Notes: generated by a model from the sequence alone, not told the origin. A stretch of DNA of 64,000 nucleotides from Scalesia atractyloides (GCA_947069175.1 CAMTDV010000023.1:91634240-91698239), one strand, 5' to 3'; shown: positions 21,978 through 34,500, numbered from the stretch's first letter. Made by a program: numbers and translations.

Positions 21978-23879
21978 TGATAATACTCATTTCCTAATAT
22001 CCATCCATAATATTTTGAAATGACATAATTCACATCTTAGATTTAACAACTGACGTGGAATAACCTAAAAACTTTTCTTATCCATAATATAACAAAATTA
22101 TTACATAACAAAGTTCCAATAAGGGGGAGAGAAACAAATATTTTATTTGTGTTATTGTTTATGTTGGTTTTGAGAGTGTTGTAATGTGTGTTTTTATGAT
22201 AAAACAATTAATTAAATTGAAAATTCAATTAAACAGTGATAAGCAAATACATCAATCTAACACCACTGAATTTGAGAATGAATGTAGAGTGATTTCATTA
22301 ATTCATTATAATTTAATACAATCACAAGGTACAACAATACCCCCCTTACTAGATGACACTTTTCACTTAGTTTTTATGCATTTTGCTTTAAGTGTTAACC
22401 ATTGCAATAAACAAGCTAAACCATATATAGGAGGATTAAACTGCTGGTGACGTCAATATGAAAGCGACCTTTAATAGCTTCATTAAATGATGTAACTGTC
22501 ATCGTTGTGAAATGGTGGAAGTTACACTGTTGCATTGAACTGCCTCTCTTTTTGTATGTTTAGTATGAACTACTAAATTTCACAGAACTGTTGGCTAAGG
22601 ACCAACACCTATAGAAATCCAGAACTTCTGTCTTTGACTTGTTAACTTGGTCTTTTAGTCTCCAGGCTTTGACTTTGGGTGACATTGATTGTTGACCAAC
22701 ACTGACAATCAACACTTGTTCTTCTAAACTCTGATTTTTTGAAGCCAGTAGTTTAATGCATCTGTAGTTGGGGCATCTATTTTGAGAAGCTTGCAAGAGG
22801 AGAGAAATTGCTGGACTTGTAATAGTACCTTAACTTACTTCATCAGGCAGAGATGATAATTCCCTTAGGTTTCAACTTTCATCATTAACATATTTTATAT
22901 AACCGAACAGTTCAAATTTACGCACCTCTGCTACGAAAAATAATTGAATTTTCATTTTCCACATGGAGATTAAAATTAAGAAAAATAGTTTGAATAAATT
23001 TAACTAAAGTGCTATTGCTTTGATGTAAATATATTATCACAAGATTGTTTTAAGGGTTTCACAGAAGTCCGCGAAACCTGTTTTTTAGATATGAGAAATA
23101 TGCGTTGCTATAATTATAAGTTATAATTAATGCACCACATATAATATATAATATGCATATAAGCTCATAAGGTGTACCCTAACATCTTAGACATTAAAGA
23201 TGACATGATATGTTAACGGGTCATACAAACCACTCTCTCTTAGTGTTAAGGGGCACCAAAGCTTCCGTTGTTAACGTGAAGCAAAAGAGCACGAATGTTG
23301 CTAACTACAATTTTAAAGCTTTAAACCACTGATATATATAATTAACACTTATTATTACAAATAATCATATTAATATTTAACCTATTTCTCACGGGTTTGG
23401 ATTGTTAATTGGCAAAAGAAATAAAACAAGACATAAGGAACACATACGTGATTCCTTAGTTGTTATATTCTATGTCTTATTTTATTATTATCAATGTTTG
23501 TTTTCAATAAAGAAATTAATTAAATATTAATATTATTATTTAATCTTTCAATTAAATGTATAATATTGGAAAGAAGAAAATTAAATGTGTAATATTGGAA
23601 AGAAGAAAAAGAAAGTGGATAAGGTGGAGTTAAAGTAAGTTAAGCATTTACAAGAGAAAAAAATAAATGATACAAAGCAACTTTGTTTCATATATATTGC
23701 TTTAGAACTTTCTAGTTTGTAATAACTAATTTATTTATTTATTTACTATACATACAAAAATGATGTAGGGAATAATCCCATCCTTCGTTGGAAAAATTTA
23801 CTATACATACAAAAAAGATATGGAAAATAGTGCCATTCTCGTTGTTCTAGAAAAAATATGATTTACTAATTAAAAATTA
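21978..23879. other. Noncoding stretch, possible old gene fragment inside
   Basis: No gene can be supported. Around 22560-22830 base composition is less AT-rich and a minus-strand frame of 78 codons exists, with no recognisable domain. A 31 bp direct repeat (AATATTGGAAAGAAGAAAA) lies at 23560-23615. Confidence 0.4.
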
Positions 23880-24640
23880 GACTTTGCTTCCGTTTAAAAT
23901 TACGATTTTATCAATGTTTGAAATTATAGTTTTGTTATTGTTTTAGCTTTCGACATATTACGATTTTGCCCCCGCCTGGTACTCCTTCGTTGGTTCAGAA
24001 GAAAAAAATACGATTACCCTGGTTAAAAACTACGATTTTGCCCCTGTTGCCTGGCACTTCCCTCTTCGTTCAACCAAATTATGATTTTGCCCCGTTAAAT
24101 TTACAGTTTTGCCACTGGTTTTGTTTTGTTTTTCTTCCAGCCAAATTACGATTTTGCATTCAGTTCAAATTTAAAGTTTTGCCATCGTTTTTTCCTACAT
24201 TGAAGGGGAATAGTGACAAACAGTTGTCTGACACTTCCCCATTTGTCTAGTCATACGATTTTACCCCGTTAAAATTTACAATTTTACCATTGGTTTTGTT
24301 TTTTTCTCTCAGCCAAATTACGATTTTGCCCTTAGTTCAAATTTAGAGTTTTGTCATTGTATTGGTTTTTTTCTTGTCAAATTACGATTTTACCCCCAGT
24401 ATAAAATTATAGTCATGTTTTAATTTTTTTCCTTTTACAAAACTATGGTAGTGTTTTGTGTTAAATCGGTGTATTTTTTTTTTTGCCAGGCAGCTGCCTA
24501 GCACATGCTTATTTGTCTTTAAAAAATACAATTTTGCCCCCAATTTAAATTTACAGCGTTTCCATCGTTTTAGTTTTTTTAGCCAAAGTATGATAGCATT
24601 TTATTTTAATTGGTTGATTCGATGTAATTTTTTTAGCTCA
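23880..24640. repeat. Degenerate tandem array of a TACGATTTTGCCCC motif
   Basis: AAATTACGATTTTGCCCC recurs about ten times, alternating with AAATTTACAGTTTTGCCAT and T-rich spacers of 30-70 bp. The open frames here are by-products of the repeat. Confidence 0.8.
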
Positions 24641-24699
24641 TGTTATGAGTACAAATAACTGAAACAAAGACGTAAATATTATGAGAAAGAAATAGTCGG

Positions 24700-24735
24700 C
24701 TTATTACTCCGCAACGTTGGCAGGGCAAAACCTAG
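24700..24735 (+). mobile_element. Helitron-like 3' terminus
   Basis: CCGCAACGTTGGCAGGGC precedes AAAAC and CTAG (24732-24735), then T. The block resembles the ends at 11444 (minus) and 45643 (plus). The hairpin is decayed. Confidence 0.4.
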
Positions 24736-25126
24736 TTATAATATACAAATAATGTGTGAATGTATAATTAGAAATGAGATCAGGAAAAAAACGCCTAAAA
24801 TTGTGAAAACGGTGAGAACGATTTTCAACCACAAGATTTTTATGAGTTGTGTCTAAGATTGATGCGGTGATTTTTTTGTAAATAATATGAATTTTAGAAC
24901 TATCAGAAGGGGTAATATGGGAAGATTCAAACAAGGATGCACATGCTAATCACATGTCATTTCCCTGTCATATTTAAACGCCAATAACTTTTTCATACCT
25001 GATTATTTAAAAAAATTACATCATAAAATTCCGCGTTTTTTATCTTTCAAACGAGTATACTATTGATATATTTTTCGAAAAAATGAACTGGGTTTTTTAT
25101 GGCGTTTTAATTTTGTTTTTTTTTTT

Positions 25127-25348
25127 GAGTAAATTGCACAAAACGTCCTTTAAGTTTCACCAATCTTGCTGGTTTCAGCCTTAATCTTTAAAAGTTGCCA
25201 AAACCAGCCTTTAAGATTAAATTAGTTACGGGTTTCATCCTTTATCACTAACCCAGTTATTAAATCATGTTAAATGGCATCACATGCAAGCCATGTGAGG
25301 GTAAAACCGTCTATTTCATACATAAAGGACGTTTTGTGCAATTTACTC
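25127..25348 (+). repeat. Left arm, a self-contained 222 bp MITE
   Basis: Begins GAGTAAATTGCACAAAAC and finishes GTTTTGTGCAATTTACTC, so it has its own terminal inverted repeats of about 27 bp. Confidence 0.85.
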
Positions 25349-26013
25349 ATATTTTTTCATCCTCTTCATCTCCTCATCCTCGTCTCTACCATATTGAACA
25401 AACCGGAGAACAGATTGAAAATCGCCAGAGCAATCCGGAGAACAGATTGAAAATCGCCAGAGCCGGAGCAATCCGACCGTTGATTTCGTTAATCTCATCT
25501 TCAGATCTACAGCTTCAAGAGCACGGAGTAACCGCTATTTTGAATCTGTCTCTGTGCGATGAAAACAAAGAGGAATTAGCTTCGTCCGGAGTAAGCCGGC
25601 CGCTCGTTAAAGCGTTGAAGATCGGAACATCAACGGCGAAGGAAAACGCCGCGTGTGCGCTCTTACGTTTATCTCAAATCGACGAAAACAAATCGGTAAT
25701 CGGACGGTCAGGAGCGATTCCGTTACTCGTGAACCTTCTGGAAACCGGAAGTATTCGCGGCAAAAAGGACGCGTCAACCGCGTTGTACTCGTTGTGTTCG
25801 GTGAAAGAGAATAAGATCCGAGCGGTTCAGGCAGGGATTATGAAGCCGTTGGTGGAGCTTATGGCGGATTTGGTGTCGAATATGGTGGATAAAGCGGCGT
25901 TTGTGGTGAGTATTTTGGTGTGTACGGCGGAGGCTAGGGCGGCGTTGGTGGAGGAAGGGGGGATTCCGGTGTTGGTGGAGATTGTAGAGGTAGGTTCGCA
26001 GCGGCAGAAGTAA
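25267..26013 (+). pseudogene. Captured ARM-repeat (U-box protein-type) fragment, chimeric ORF
   Basis: The 248-codon frame opens at an ATG inside the left arm, so the first 27 codons are transposon sequence. From about 25438 it encodes tandem armadillo repeats of the plant U-box (PUB4-like) class, with segments such as AGAIRPLISLISSSD, HGVTAILNLSLCDENK, AKENAACALLRLSQ and RGKKDASTALYSLC. The U-box domain itself is absent. In intact relatives these repeats recruit substrates for ubiquitin ligation. A 28 bp segment is duplicated at 25403-25430 and 25435-25462. The frame ends at a TAA that lies in a piece resembling the MULE terminus (AGTAAATTGCACAAA, about 26010-26024). Expression is unknown; a captured fragment is far more likely than a functional gene. 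Confidence 0.75.
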
Positions 26014-26027
26014 ATTGCACAAAGTAA

Positions 26028-26103
26028 AGCGGTTCAGGCAGGGATTATGAAGCCCTTGGTGGAGCTTATGGCGGATTTGGTGTCGAATATGGTGGATAAA
26101 GCG
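26028..26103 (+). repeat. Second copy of a 76 bp ARM exon segment
   Basis: Repeats 25821-25896 with one mismatch, placed after the stop codon and directly after a terminus-like AGTAAATTGCACAAA. It cannot extend the protein. Confidence 0.85.
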
Positions 26104-26164
26104 TCAGATTGAGAGATCCTGCGTATCTTAACTTTGTCTGTGTAAGATATCTATTTGAATAAAT

Positions 26165-26386
26165 GAGTAAATTGCACAAAACGTCCTTTAAGTATGAAAT
26201 AGACGGTTTTACCCTCACATGGCTTGCATGTGATGCCATTTAACATGATTTAATAACTGGGTTAGTGATAAAGGATGAAACCCGTAACTAATTTAATCTT
26301 AAAGGCTGGTTTTGGCAACTTTTAAAGATTAAGGCTGAAACCAGCAAGATTGGTGAAACTTAAAGGACGTTTTGTGCAATTTACTC
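26165..26386 (-). repeat. Right arm, a self-contained 222 bp MITE
   Basis: Inverse copy of the left arm, also starting GAGTAAATTGCACAAAAC and ending GTTTTGTGCAATTTACTC. Confidence 0.85.
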
Positions 26387-27266
26387 TTTTTTTTTTGACA
26401 TTTTGAACTTTGTTTTTTATGGCGTTTTAAACTTTGTTTTTTATGGCGTTTTAAACTGGGTTTCATGTTTTTTATGACGTTTTCAACTAGTTTTTATGGC
26501 GTTTTCTGAACTGTGTGTTTTTTTATGGTTTTTTTTCTTTTCTGAATTTGAGTGTTTTATGTTGTTTTCAACTGGGTATTTTATGACGTTTCATCTGAAC
26601 TAGGTGTTTTGTGGCGTTTTATTTGAACACTCAGTTCATATCATTTTTTTTATTTCAAAAGTATAGCAATAGTATACTCGTTGAAAAGATAACAAAACAC
26701 TCGATTTTATGGTGTAATTTTTCTAAAAAAATAATCACATATAAAAAAGTTACGGGAGTTTAAAAAAGATGGTAGAATGTGTGTCTGCATTGCATATGGA
26801 TGGTCTTTGGCATGTGCATTGACTTTTTTACAACATTACCCCTTAGTGTAGGTTCGCAACATCGCCACATGTCAACACCAAAATCGTTCTCATCGTTTTT
26901 ACACTTTTAGGCGTTTTCCTAAATCCAATGATCTTTGGCATGTGCATTAACTTTTTGACAATATTACCCCTTAATGTAGGTTAGCACCATCACCACATGT
27001 CAACACCAAAAATATTCTCATTGTTTTACACTTTTAGGCGGTTTCTAAATCCCACCTCAGTATAACTGTATTCCATCAAAGATACCATTGAATATTTTGG
27101 GTTTCAGCAATTTTTTTATTAACTTATCTGTTGACGTACAATTTTAAGGTTTATTTTATTGTGTTTCAATTGGGGGAGGTGGATCTTCCATAAATTATAT
27201 TATAATACGATTTCCCAAATTGTCTCTTGAATTAGTATTTGGGTTGGGGTTGTTTATAAGATTTAT

Positions 27267-27418
27267 CACGGGCGGATCTACCTTATTGGTAGGGGTACTC
27301 TTCACCTTTTAGCGCTTCGACGGTAGTGTAAATATTTAAAAATTTGACATTTTTTTATTTCAGTTACTCCTTTTCTATAAAACGTTACCCTTACGAAGAT
27401 TTTCTGGATCCGCCACTA
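27267..27418 (+). mobile_element. hAT-type MITE, 152 bp
   Basis: Ends CACGGGCGGATC...GATCCGCCACTA with the family interior GTAGTGTAAAT and AAAACGTTAC. Flanks AGATTTAT and AAATTTAC agree at 6 of 8 bases, a worn target duplication. Confidence 0.7.
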
Positions 27419-27990
27419 AAATTTACCGTTAACAAACATTATGATTGACGGTTTAAGAAAATAACCAAACACGTAAACTGATATATGCGGTATGACTAGT
27501 TTTTTTTTCGGATAAAACAAGTTGTAATCTCATGGCTTTGTCAATTCGTGGTTTTACTAGTAATATTATCATATCAAATCATCCACATTAAACTGGTTTG
27601 AATTCATACTTTGAAATTCGAATAATCTGATTTGGTTCACAACTAAAAAACGTGTTTTTATTACCACTCCTTGCACTCCCATAACTATTCTAGTTTACTT
27701 ACTTTTTAATTAATATTTTATAACTAAACATTATTTGTTTATTTTTTTCATAAATTAATTATTTTCATTTTATGAAACCTTATTAATGCATTTAAAAATT
27801 TTCGGAAAAACAATAATAGTCAAATCGGCAATAATATATCAATAAACGATGGTTAAATGTTTATAAAAAAAGTTCAAAATTCAAAGCTTGTAATGCTCTA
27901 AATATAATATCATTGATACTTACTAATATATAAACTCTGTAATATTTCCTTATATTTTTAATAAATCTATTTTCTTTCAAATATAAATTC
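27419..27990. other. Noncoding AT-rich stretch
   Basis: I see no gene or recognisable repeat in this interval. Confidence 0.5.
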
Positions 27991-28411
27991 GAGTAAACTG
28001 CTAAAATGATACTTGAGTTTTGATCACTTTTGACACTTTAGTCCAAAACTCAAAACTTTTGAATCTGGATCTATAGGTTTCAATTTTGTTGTCATTTTCA
28101 TCCACAATTAAAATCTAGTTAGATTTTTCAGTTAACATTCAGTTCTTTTTTTTTTTGCCTCCTTTTTAATGATGGGCAAAATGTCTTTTAACGTTTTATT
28201 ATAACAAACTAAAAAAAACTAACAATTTTGCTCTTTTAATGGGAGCAAAAAGACAAAAAAAAATGTTAATTGAAAAATCTGATCAGATTTTGCTTTAGGA
28301 TTAAAATGACAACAAAATTGAACCCATAGGAACCCAAATTCAAAAGGTTTGAGTTTTGTATTAAAGTGACAAAAGTAAGCAAACATAATATACTATTTTA
28401 ACAGTTCACTC
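27991..28411. mobile_element. Palindromic MULE-type MITE, 421 bp
   Basis: Starts GAGTAAACTGCTAAAATG and ends CATTTTAGCAGTTTACTC-like (TTTTAACAGTTCACTC). The two halves are near mirror images around 28190. Flanks are a perfect 9 bp duplication TATAAATTC (27982-27990 and 28412-28420). It belongs to the same family as 58661-59070. Confidence 0.85.
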
Positions 28412-28420
28412 TATAAATTC

Positions 28421-29459
28421 TCTAATAGTTCTGATATTTTTAATAAATCTATTTTCTTTAAGAGGGTAAATTGACACACATTTACACAAATCTCATCAAG
28501 TAATAGAAAAAGGGTTAATTCATAAAGCTGGCTAATTTTTTCTTTATATATGGGAAGTAAAATCTCTACACACGTACTTATTTTTTAGGAGTATATTTCT
28601 TTTAATTCATGTTGTTTTTAGGATTTGAACCTAAAATCCCTCTCCCCTTTTCAAATCCAGATGTCTAAAAGCTCATTATTGAGTTTTCAAGACCGGGGCT
28701 TATAACCAAAAATTTGGATTTTTGAGCTTTCGGATGACATGTTTTAAGATAACACTTCTAGTAGATTAGTAATGGTATAAGGCATGATACTAAACCATTC
28801 CATGAGTTCAACTTGGAAATGGGTTGAGAATAGGTAAGTGCTGTGTTTTAAGTGGTGTGTTAAAGATGTTGAAACGGGTATGTGAACTGATCTAAGGAAC
28901 GTAACGTTTGATAAGGACATTTAGTTACACGTGTCTTGATTTTATTAAAGGAAGTACGTATACGTTACGATGAAGGATAACGATGCTAAATAAATGAGCT
29001 TTTAAGAGTTGTGAAATTGATAAGAAAGAAAGTATGTTAGAGAAATTTTAAGTAATTGGTAATGATGAGAAATGGTAAAATTTTAAGTATAGGATTAGTT
29101 AATGTAATTGTATAGAAAGACATGGATGTGTGCTTATGTGAAAGGAGTTATATTTGTATTTCCAAATTCGATGCAAGTAAATTGCATGATACATGTGAAA
29201 CTATTTGTACTTGTAGTTCAAAGACATGATATGTACATATAATATTTATGTAAAGTATGATGAAAGTAAGAGCTATATCCTAAGCTCTAAGAAATTGTTA
29301 GATCACATGAAACTAAGCTCTAAGAAATGGTTGGATCACATGAAACATATATGTTACATAACACCTTCGATAGAAAAAGAATGGTAAAAATGTATGCATA
29401 ATATGGACCTTAGATAATGAAAATATAAGTATGATAAACCATATGCTTAGTAGTATTTA
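28421..29459. other. Noncoding stretch with a small tandem repeat
   Basis: No gene seen. A 33 bp unit (AAGCTCTAAGAAAT..GGATCACATGAAAC) is repeated at 29281-29346. Confidence 0.5.
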
Positions 29460-29468
29460 TTTCTTAAT

Positions 29469-31581
29469 GAGTAAAGTACAATTTTAGTTCTTGGGGTTTA
29501 CACTTAATCACAGGTTTAACCTTTATTTGAAAAAACAATTCAACAGTTCAGTCGATGTGGTTGTCAATTGCTCGCAATCAAGTCCCTCCCACTAACTGAC
29601 CATTTGTAATATTGTGAAAAGACAAAAATACCCTCACAACTTTGATTACCATTTCGGTCCCTGCAGATATGTTTCTTAAATTCCGTCCATATTCAAAAGT
29701 TTTCTTAATCTAGTAACAAACAACCTTTAGCCATTAATTAAACAACAATATCAAGGTACTAACACAACAAGAGATCAACACATATAACCAGAATCGAAAT
29801 GCAGTTTATAAGTTGAACCGGGTTAGACTTTTTGGAGTTAGGTTGGGTTTGACTTTTTGCCCTTCAACCTGTTTGATCTTTAGAAGTTTAAATTGATTTT
29901 AGTTTTAGAACTTGAATTGGGTTTCACTTTCACAACACAAATTGACTTTTACTATCAAACTTGAACTGGCAAGTCTATCACTTATTTGACATTTTTATCT
30001 AGTCAAACAGTTCATGTTATCTCGACCAAGGTGTATGTGTATACTCCCTTTTCAAGTGATTAATAAATCCTACTATGCATAACAAAGTCTATCATCCATG
30101 TTCTTGGGTTTAGTAAATCCAATTGTACAAAACAAAGTCTATCATACTTGTTCAACTTATAAGTAAGTGCAATTGTGCATACAACTAAGAAAAGAACCAG
30201 CCAACATTTCATATTCAAAGGCTTATGTGCAATCAGAACATAATGTACCAATGTCAACTAAAATAATCAATTGTTCAACATGTCAAAGCTTGTGTTATCC
30301 AAACAATGTGCAACAAGTTCAACTGAAAGTACTAATTTAGATGCATTGACATCATCCTAATGCACAACATAGAAAGTACAACTGTTCTATGCATTCAAAA
30401 CATAATATGCAACAGTCATACTTAAAGTGCATGTAATTTAATCAAAATGCTACTGACATGATCCTAATGCACAACATAGAAAACACAATTTAGCTCATCA
30501 AAGTCATTATCTTGTTTGACAACATAGAAAGCACAACTATTTATATGCATTCAAAACATAATATGCACAATCATACTCAAGGGCATGTAATCTAATCCAA
30601 ATGCTACTAACATGATTCTAATGCAACCATAGAAAACACAGTTGATCTCATCAAAGTCATTACCTTGTTTGACAACCAAACACAGTTAAGCACATCAAAT
30701 TCATTATTATTCACTTTATAAATCATACCCCTGTTTAATAACTTCAAACATAGAGTAATAAGCATCATTAACACTTTCATTTAACCATTAAACCCCACAA
30801 TTAGCATCCACTTTATAAGTAAAACACATTTTAATAAGCATCAACAGTTTAATAAACAACATAATGAACATCACAAAACAAGAGTAGATCCCGATCATAA
30901 ACTTCAAAAACCCAAAAATGATCAGGATCAGTCCAAAATTAACCATTTTAAAGTGTTATACTTATCCTAATACTTCGATATATTATGTACAGCCAACCAA
31001 GCACCCCCATCATCATGGTTGCCGGCTAAAACAGAGCTAGATCGTGAACACCCTTCCCGTCCTCAGCAGAACCCGGTATTGGATCCGGATTGTGCGCTGA
31101 GTCACCTGCACACGAATTCCAACTAGAATTCGATGAAAACAACCCACATTTTAGATTATATACATGGCACACATAAAGAAATCAACAATTTTAAGTAAAA
31201 TTAACACAATGCCGTACCAATAACGTGGAGAGTTATCAAGATTATCGCGTACTGCCTTATGTTTTCAACGATCTGAGTTGTTATGTGTCGTTCACCAGAA
31301 CCTTGCTGTTCACCGGAGGTTTGTTGAGGAGAGAGGGATTGAATTTGTGCTTCTCTTGGAAGCTAGAGGGTTAAAAGGTGTGATAAGGGTCAGGTTTTGG
31401 TGAAATGACCAAACTGCCTTCACACTGTTAAATAACTTAACGGTCAACTGACAGATACTGGTGGGAGGGATTTGATTGCAAGCAATTGATAACTACAGGG
31501 ACTAGACTATTGAAGTTTTTCAAATGAGGGTTGAACCTGTGATTGGGTGTAAATCCCAGGGACTAAACCTGTACTTTACTC
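29469..31581. mobile_element. Mutator-like element, 2.1 kb, possible Pack-MULE
   Basis: Starts GAGTAAAGTACAATTTTAG and ends ACCTGTACTTTACTC, with inverted repeats of about 200 bp. Perfect 9 bp target duplications TTTCTTAAT lie at 29460-29468 and 31582-31590. No transposase is visible. The right half (about 30950-31370) is richer in GC and looks like captured exon and 5' UTR sequence read on the minus strand, but I could not assign a gene. Confidence 0.85.
30349..30676. repeat. Tandem repeat inside the 2.1 kb MULE
   Basis: Three partial copies begin at about 30349, 30455 and 30608. They share CTAATGCACAACATAGAAA, ATGCATTCAAAACATAATATGC and CATCAAAGTCATTA blocks. The units are unequal because segments are gained or lost. 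Confidence 0.7.
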
Positions 31582-31590
31582 TTTCTTAAT

Positions 31591-34500
31591 TTATACATAT
31601 CGCGAATGTTGGAAGAGATTATCACGTGATTTAAAAAGTTCTGTTTTGACCGAAATTGCATTGTTGATCTGTAGTCGAACCATGACTAGTCGTGCTTGGT
31701 AAATTTTGGACACTTTTTTTTGTAAATGGTTGGTTAAACTTACAATTAAAAAGTAATGACGAGTTACATCCCTCATATGTATGGCGATGATTTAACATTA
31801 GTTTATGAATTCAAAATTACAAGTTTTATCTTCTAAGGGTGTTAGGAAATTCTAAAGGGCAAAATAAGTCAAAAGAACAAGAAACTAAAGTCCAAAGGAA
31901 ATGTCAAAAATCGAGAAAAATTAATGTCCAATATATAACGTGAAGAATTGTTGCGTGGAGTGGCGGTTGAGTGTTCTGATCAAAGTGAGAGAGATCCAAA
32001 AGCATGGGTATTCATATAGATGCCAAGATTTGAGCTTGCAAAGGTTTTGTTTACTAGTTCATAGAATCTTTGACTTCATGGCTTGTAGTGGTTCAATATA
32101 CTTTACTTAGTAAATTGTAATATATATATATATATATACCATTCATTTATTTTTTAGATGAAAAATATAGGATTATAATTTAACGTTTAATTGTTTATTA
32201 ATTTATTATTATTTATCAATCCATTATCAGTTACATGTTGCTATAATTATGGTAATTAAATTTTCTTTTAATTTATTCCAAGATTCTAGTCCTTCTTACT
32301 GAAACAATATTTTTGAAAATCAGTTAAAAATCAATCCATACCAACTTAATGTGATCGACATATTTTTTTTTAGTATTTCCTTCGTTCTAAAACAGTTCCG
32401 TAATCGTACACAAGTGTATAAATTGATTTTTCATAAATATTGTTGTTTAATGTGTTCCACGTGTTTTACACATATGTATAGTGCATGTATGTTTTGGGTA
32501 GACACGTAGCTTTTATGTTAATAGTTGATACACATGTGTGCAATTGTTTGGTTTTAATTAATTTCATAATTATATATGAATCTACTTGTGTGTATGCATA
32601 GTATACTATGTGTTGTTAAAATGCACATATGTAACCATTTCTAAATATGATACAAAGATGTATAAAAGCTTGTACACATGTGTATAAACTGATAATTTGC
32701 AAAACTGTACACATGTGTATAAACTAACATCCGTATATCTTGTATAAACTGATACTAACGATACTGTACACATGTGTATAAACTAACAGTTGTGTATCTT
32801 TTATAAACGGAAACTAGCGAGATTTTGAGGATTTTTTTTATTATCTTGTTTAAACTATGCAATTTACAAATGACAAAAATACCTCATGTCATTTATTTTA
32901 AAGGGAAATTATAACATTATAATTATAATCTTGTCATTCATAAAAAAACTCTAAATCTTGTAAATGAATTGTCAGGATTTGTTCACTTGGTTTACAAATA
33001 AATTAGTATTTACTCTAGAACCCCACCCTATACATATATGGGATGGGTCATGAGAAAAATAGTTTAAATGGACAAACCAAAAAACTAAAACCTAAAAAAC
33101 ATACCAATTTTTTTAATCTTTTAATAAAAAGTCGCTACATTTAATATGTAAAAAAACTTTTTTTTTCAAAAAAAAAAGTTGTATTGCACATGTGTATTAA
33201 TACGAAAAAGCCTAAACCATCAAAACCCACTCCTCGCCGACAACCCCCCCCCCCACAAAAAAAAAACCCTCAATTGCTCAAATGGACACTGATTATTGAA
33301 CAACAGACAATTGGTACCGACCTTCAATTCTATATTAAAATGAGCTCTATTTAGATCTTGGATCAAACATTGTTAATGTGTACCTCTATTTATTTTATTA
33401 ATATATATATTAAAAAATAAACCGAGCCGAACCAAACTAAACATTATTAATGTGTGCCTTTATTTATTTTGCTCATGCTCGGTTCATTTTCAAACTAAAC
33501 CGATTCAAACCAAACGCCTTTTTCAACCGAGTTGAATCGAACGAGCAGATTCCAAACATTTTTCAATCAAGCATCAAAGTAGTTCTAAGCATCAAACAAT
33601 TTGAATAGCCTTAATAACTTTATCTATTATTTGGAACACGTTCTACCAAAAAAAAACTTTATTTTTGGCACACTTTTGTTCAAACATTATTATCATATTA
33701 TTGCTCACGCCATATTTATTTCAAAATCTTGTAAACTATGTGATTATTAAATAATTTCTAGTTTTATTTCACAACATAAACTCAATTTGAGTGTGCATAA
33801 TTCCCTATGCAATTATCATACACAAGAGCACAAACTAGCATTGAAGTCACCTAATACAATGTTTGTTATAACTAATGAACTAAAAGTACATTAATATCAA
33901 TTAATCAAAAAAACAAAAAGGCAATGTCATTAACAAGTTTGTTGTCATTGTCATGTAGTGACATTATATATTGATCTATCTTATTTCCCAGTGAGAATGG
34001 AACTCAAAAAGGGTTGTCCCTTTGAGGGGAAAAGTTAAAGAAAAATGAATGGTGGGTCATCTTTGGGCAACATATTGAAGCCTCAACTTCCCTATACAAT
34101 CAAATAAAATCATTGGTAGGGTATTGGTGTCCTTTTATTTTGAATGACTCAACTTAATACAAAAACAAAATAATACTACAATACATCCATGTTTAGAAAA
34201 TATGATGCGTGAATACATTTGATGCATCTTTTTTACATTCATGTACAGTGAGAGTTTAAATGAGAATTTTTTTTTAAAAATAAAAAAAATAATTTTTAAA
34301 CCAATAGAAATTCTTCATTTACTTTATTTAATGTGTGTATTTAATGTTATGAAAAATGATAGGTAAATCTATAATTGTCATTAATTAGCTAATTAATTAA
34401 ACTTATAACTCATTTTTTTCATATACTCCTTTAAAATAAAATAATTTATGGTGTAGGACCAATTTTCGACATGTGTAGGTAAATTTTAGTATGTGTAAGA

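Larger units (their letters stand above)
25127..26386. mobile_element. Pack-MULE-like element carrying an ARM-repeat gene fragment
   Basis: Two 222 bp arms in inverted orientation (25127-25348 and 26165-26386) flank 816 bp of gene-derived DNA. The outer ends are GAGTAAATTGCACAAAAC, shared with the elements at 46573 and 59323. The target duplication appears to be nine T on each side, consistent with a MULE but low in complexity. Unusually, each arm also ends internally with the same terminus in inverse, so each arm alone looks like a complete small element. Confidence 0.8.
24770..27055. mobile_element. Fold-back element with imperfect 300-bp-class inverted arms
   Basis: The left arm (about 24775-25116) and right arm (about 26600-27055) are inverted copies. 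Shared blocks include AACGCCTAAAA..GTGAGAACGATTTT, AAGGGGTAAT, ATGCACATGC, ACGAGTATACTATTG and ACTGGGTTTTTTATGGCG. The outermost 128 bp of the right arm is tandemly doubled (26801-26928 and 26929-27055). The loop holds a TTTTTATGGCGTTTTAA minisatellite into which the element at 25127-26386 inserted. Confidence 0.6.

Noticed and set aside
22184..22450. 88-codon plus-strand open frame
   Set aside because: No recognisable domain, in anonymous AT-rich DNA.
22560..22796. 78-codon minus-strand frame with coiled-coil-like Lys/Glu/Leu stretch
   Set aside because: Locally less AT-rich and might be an old exon, but no family is recognisable and no splice structure is seen.
23966..24658. Open frames of 94 and 66 codons
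   Set aside because: By-products of the TACGATTTTGCCCC repeat array.
25774..26022. 82-codon minus-strand His/Arg-rich frame
   Set aside because: Antisense shadow of the ARM-repeat coding sequence.
28615..28670. Minus-strand B-box-like AGGTTCAAATCCT
   Set aside because: No A box at suitable distance, so neither tRNA nor SINE can be supported.
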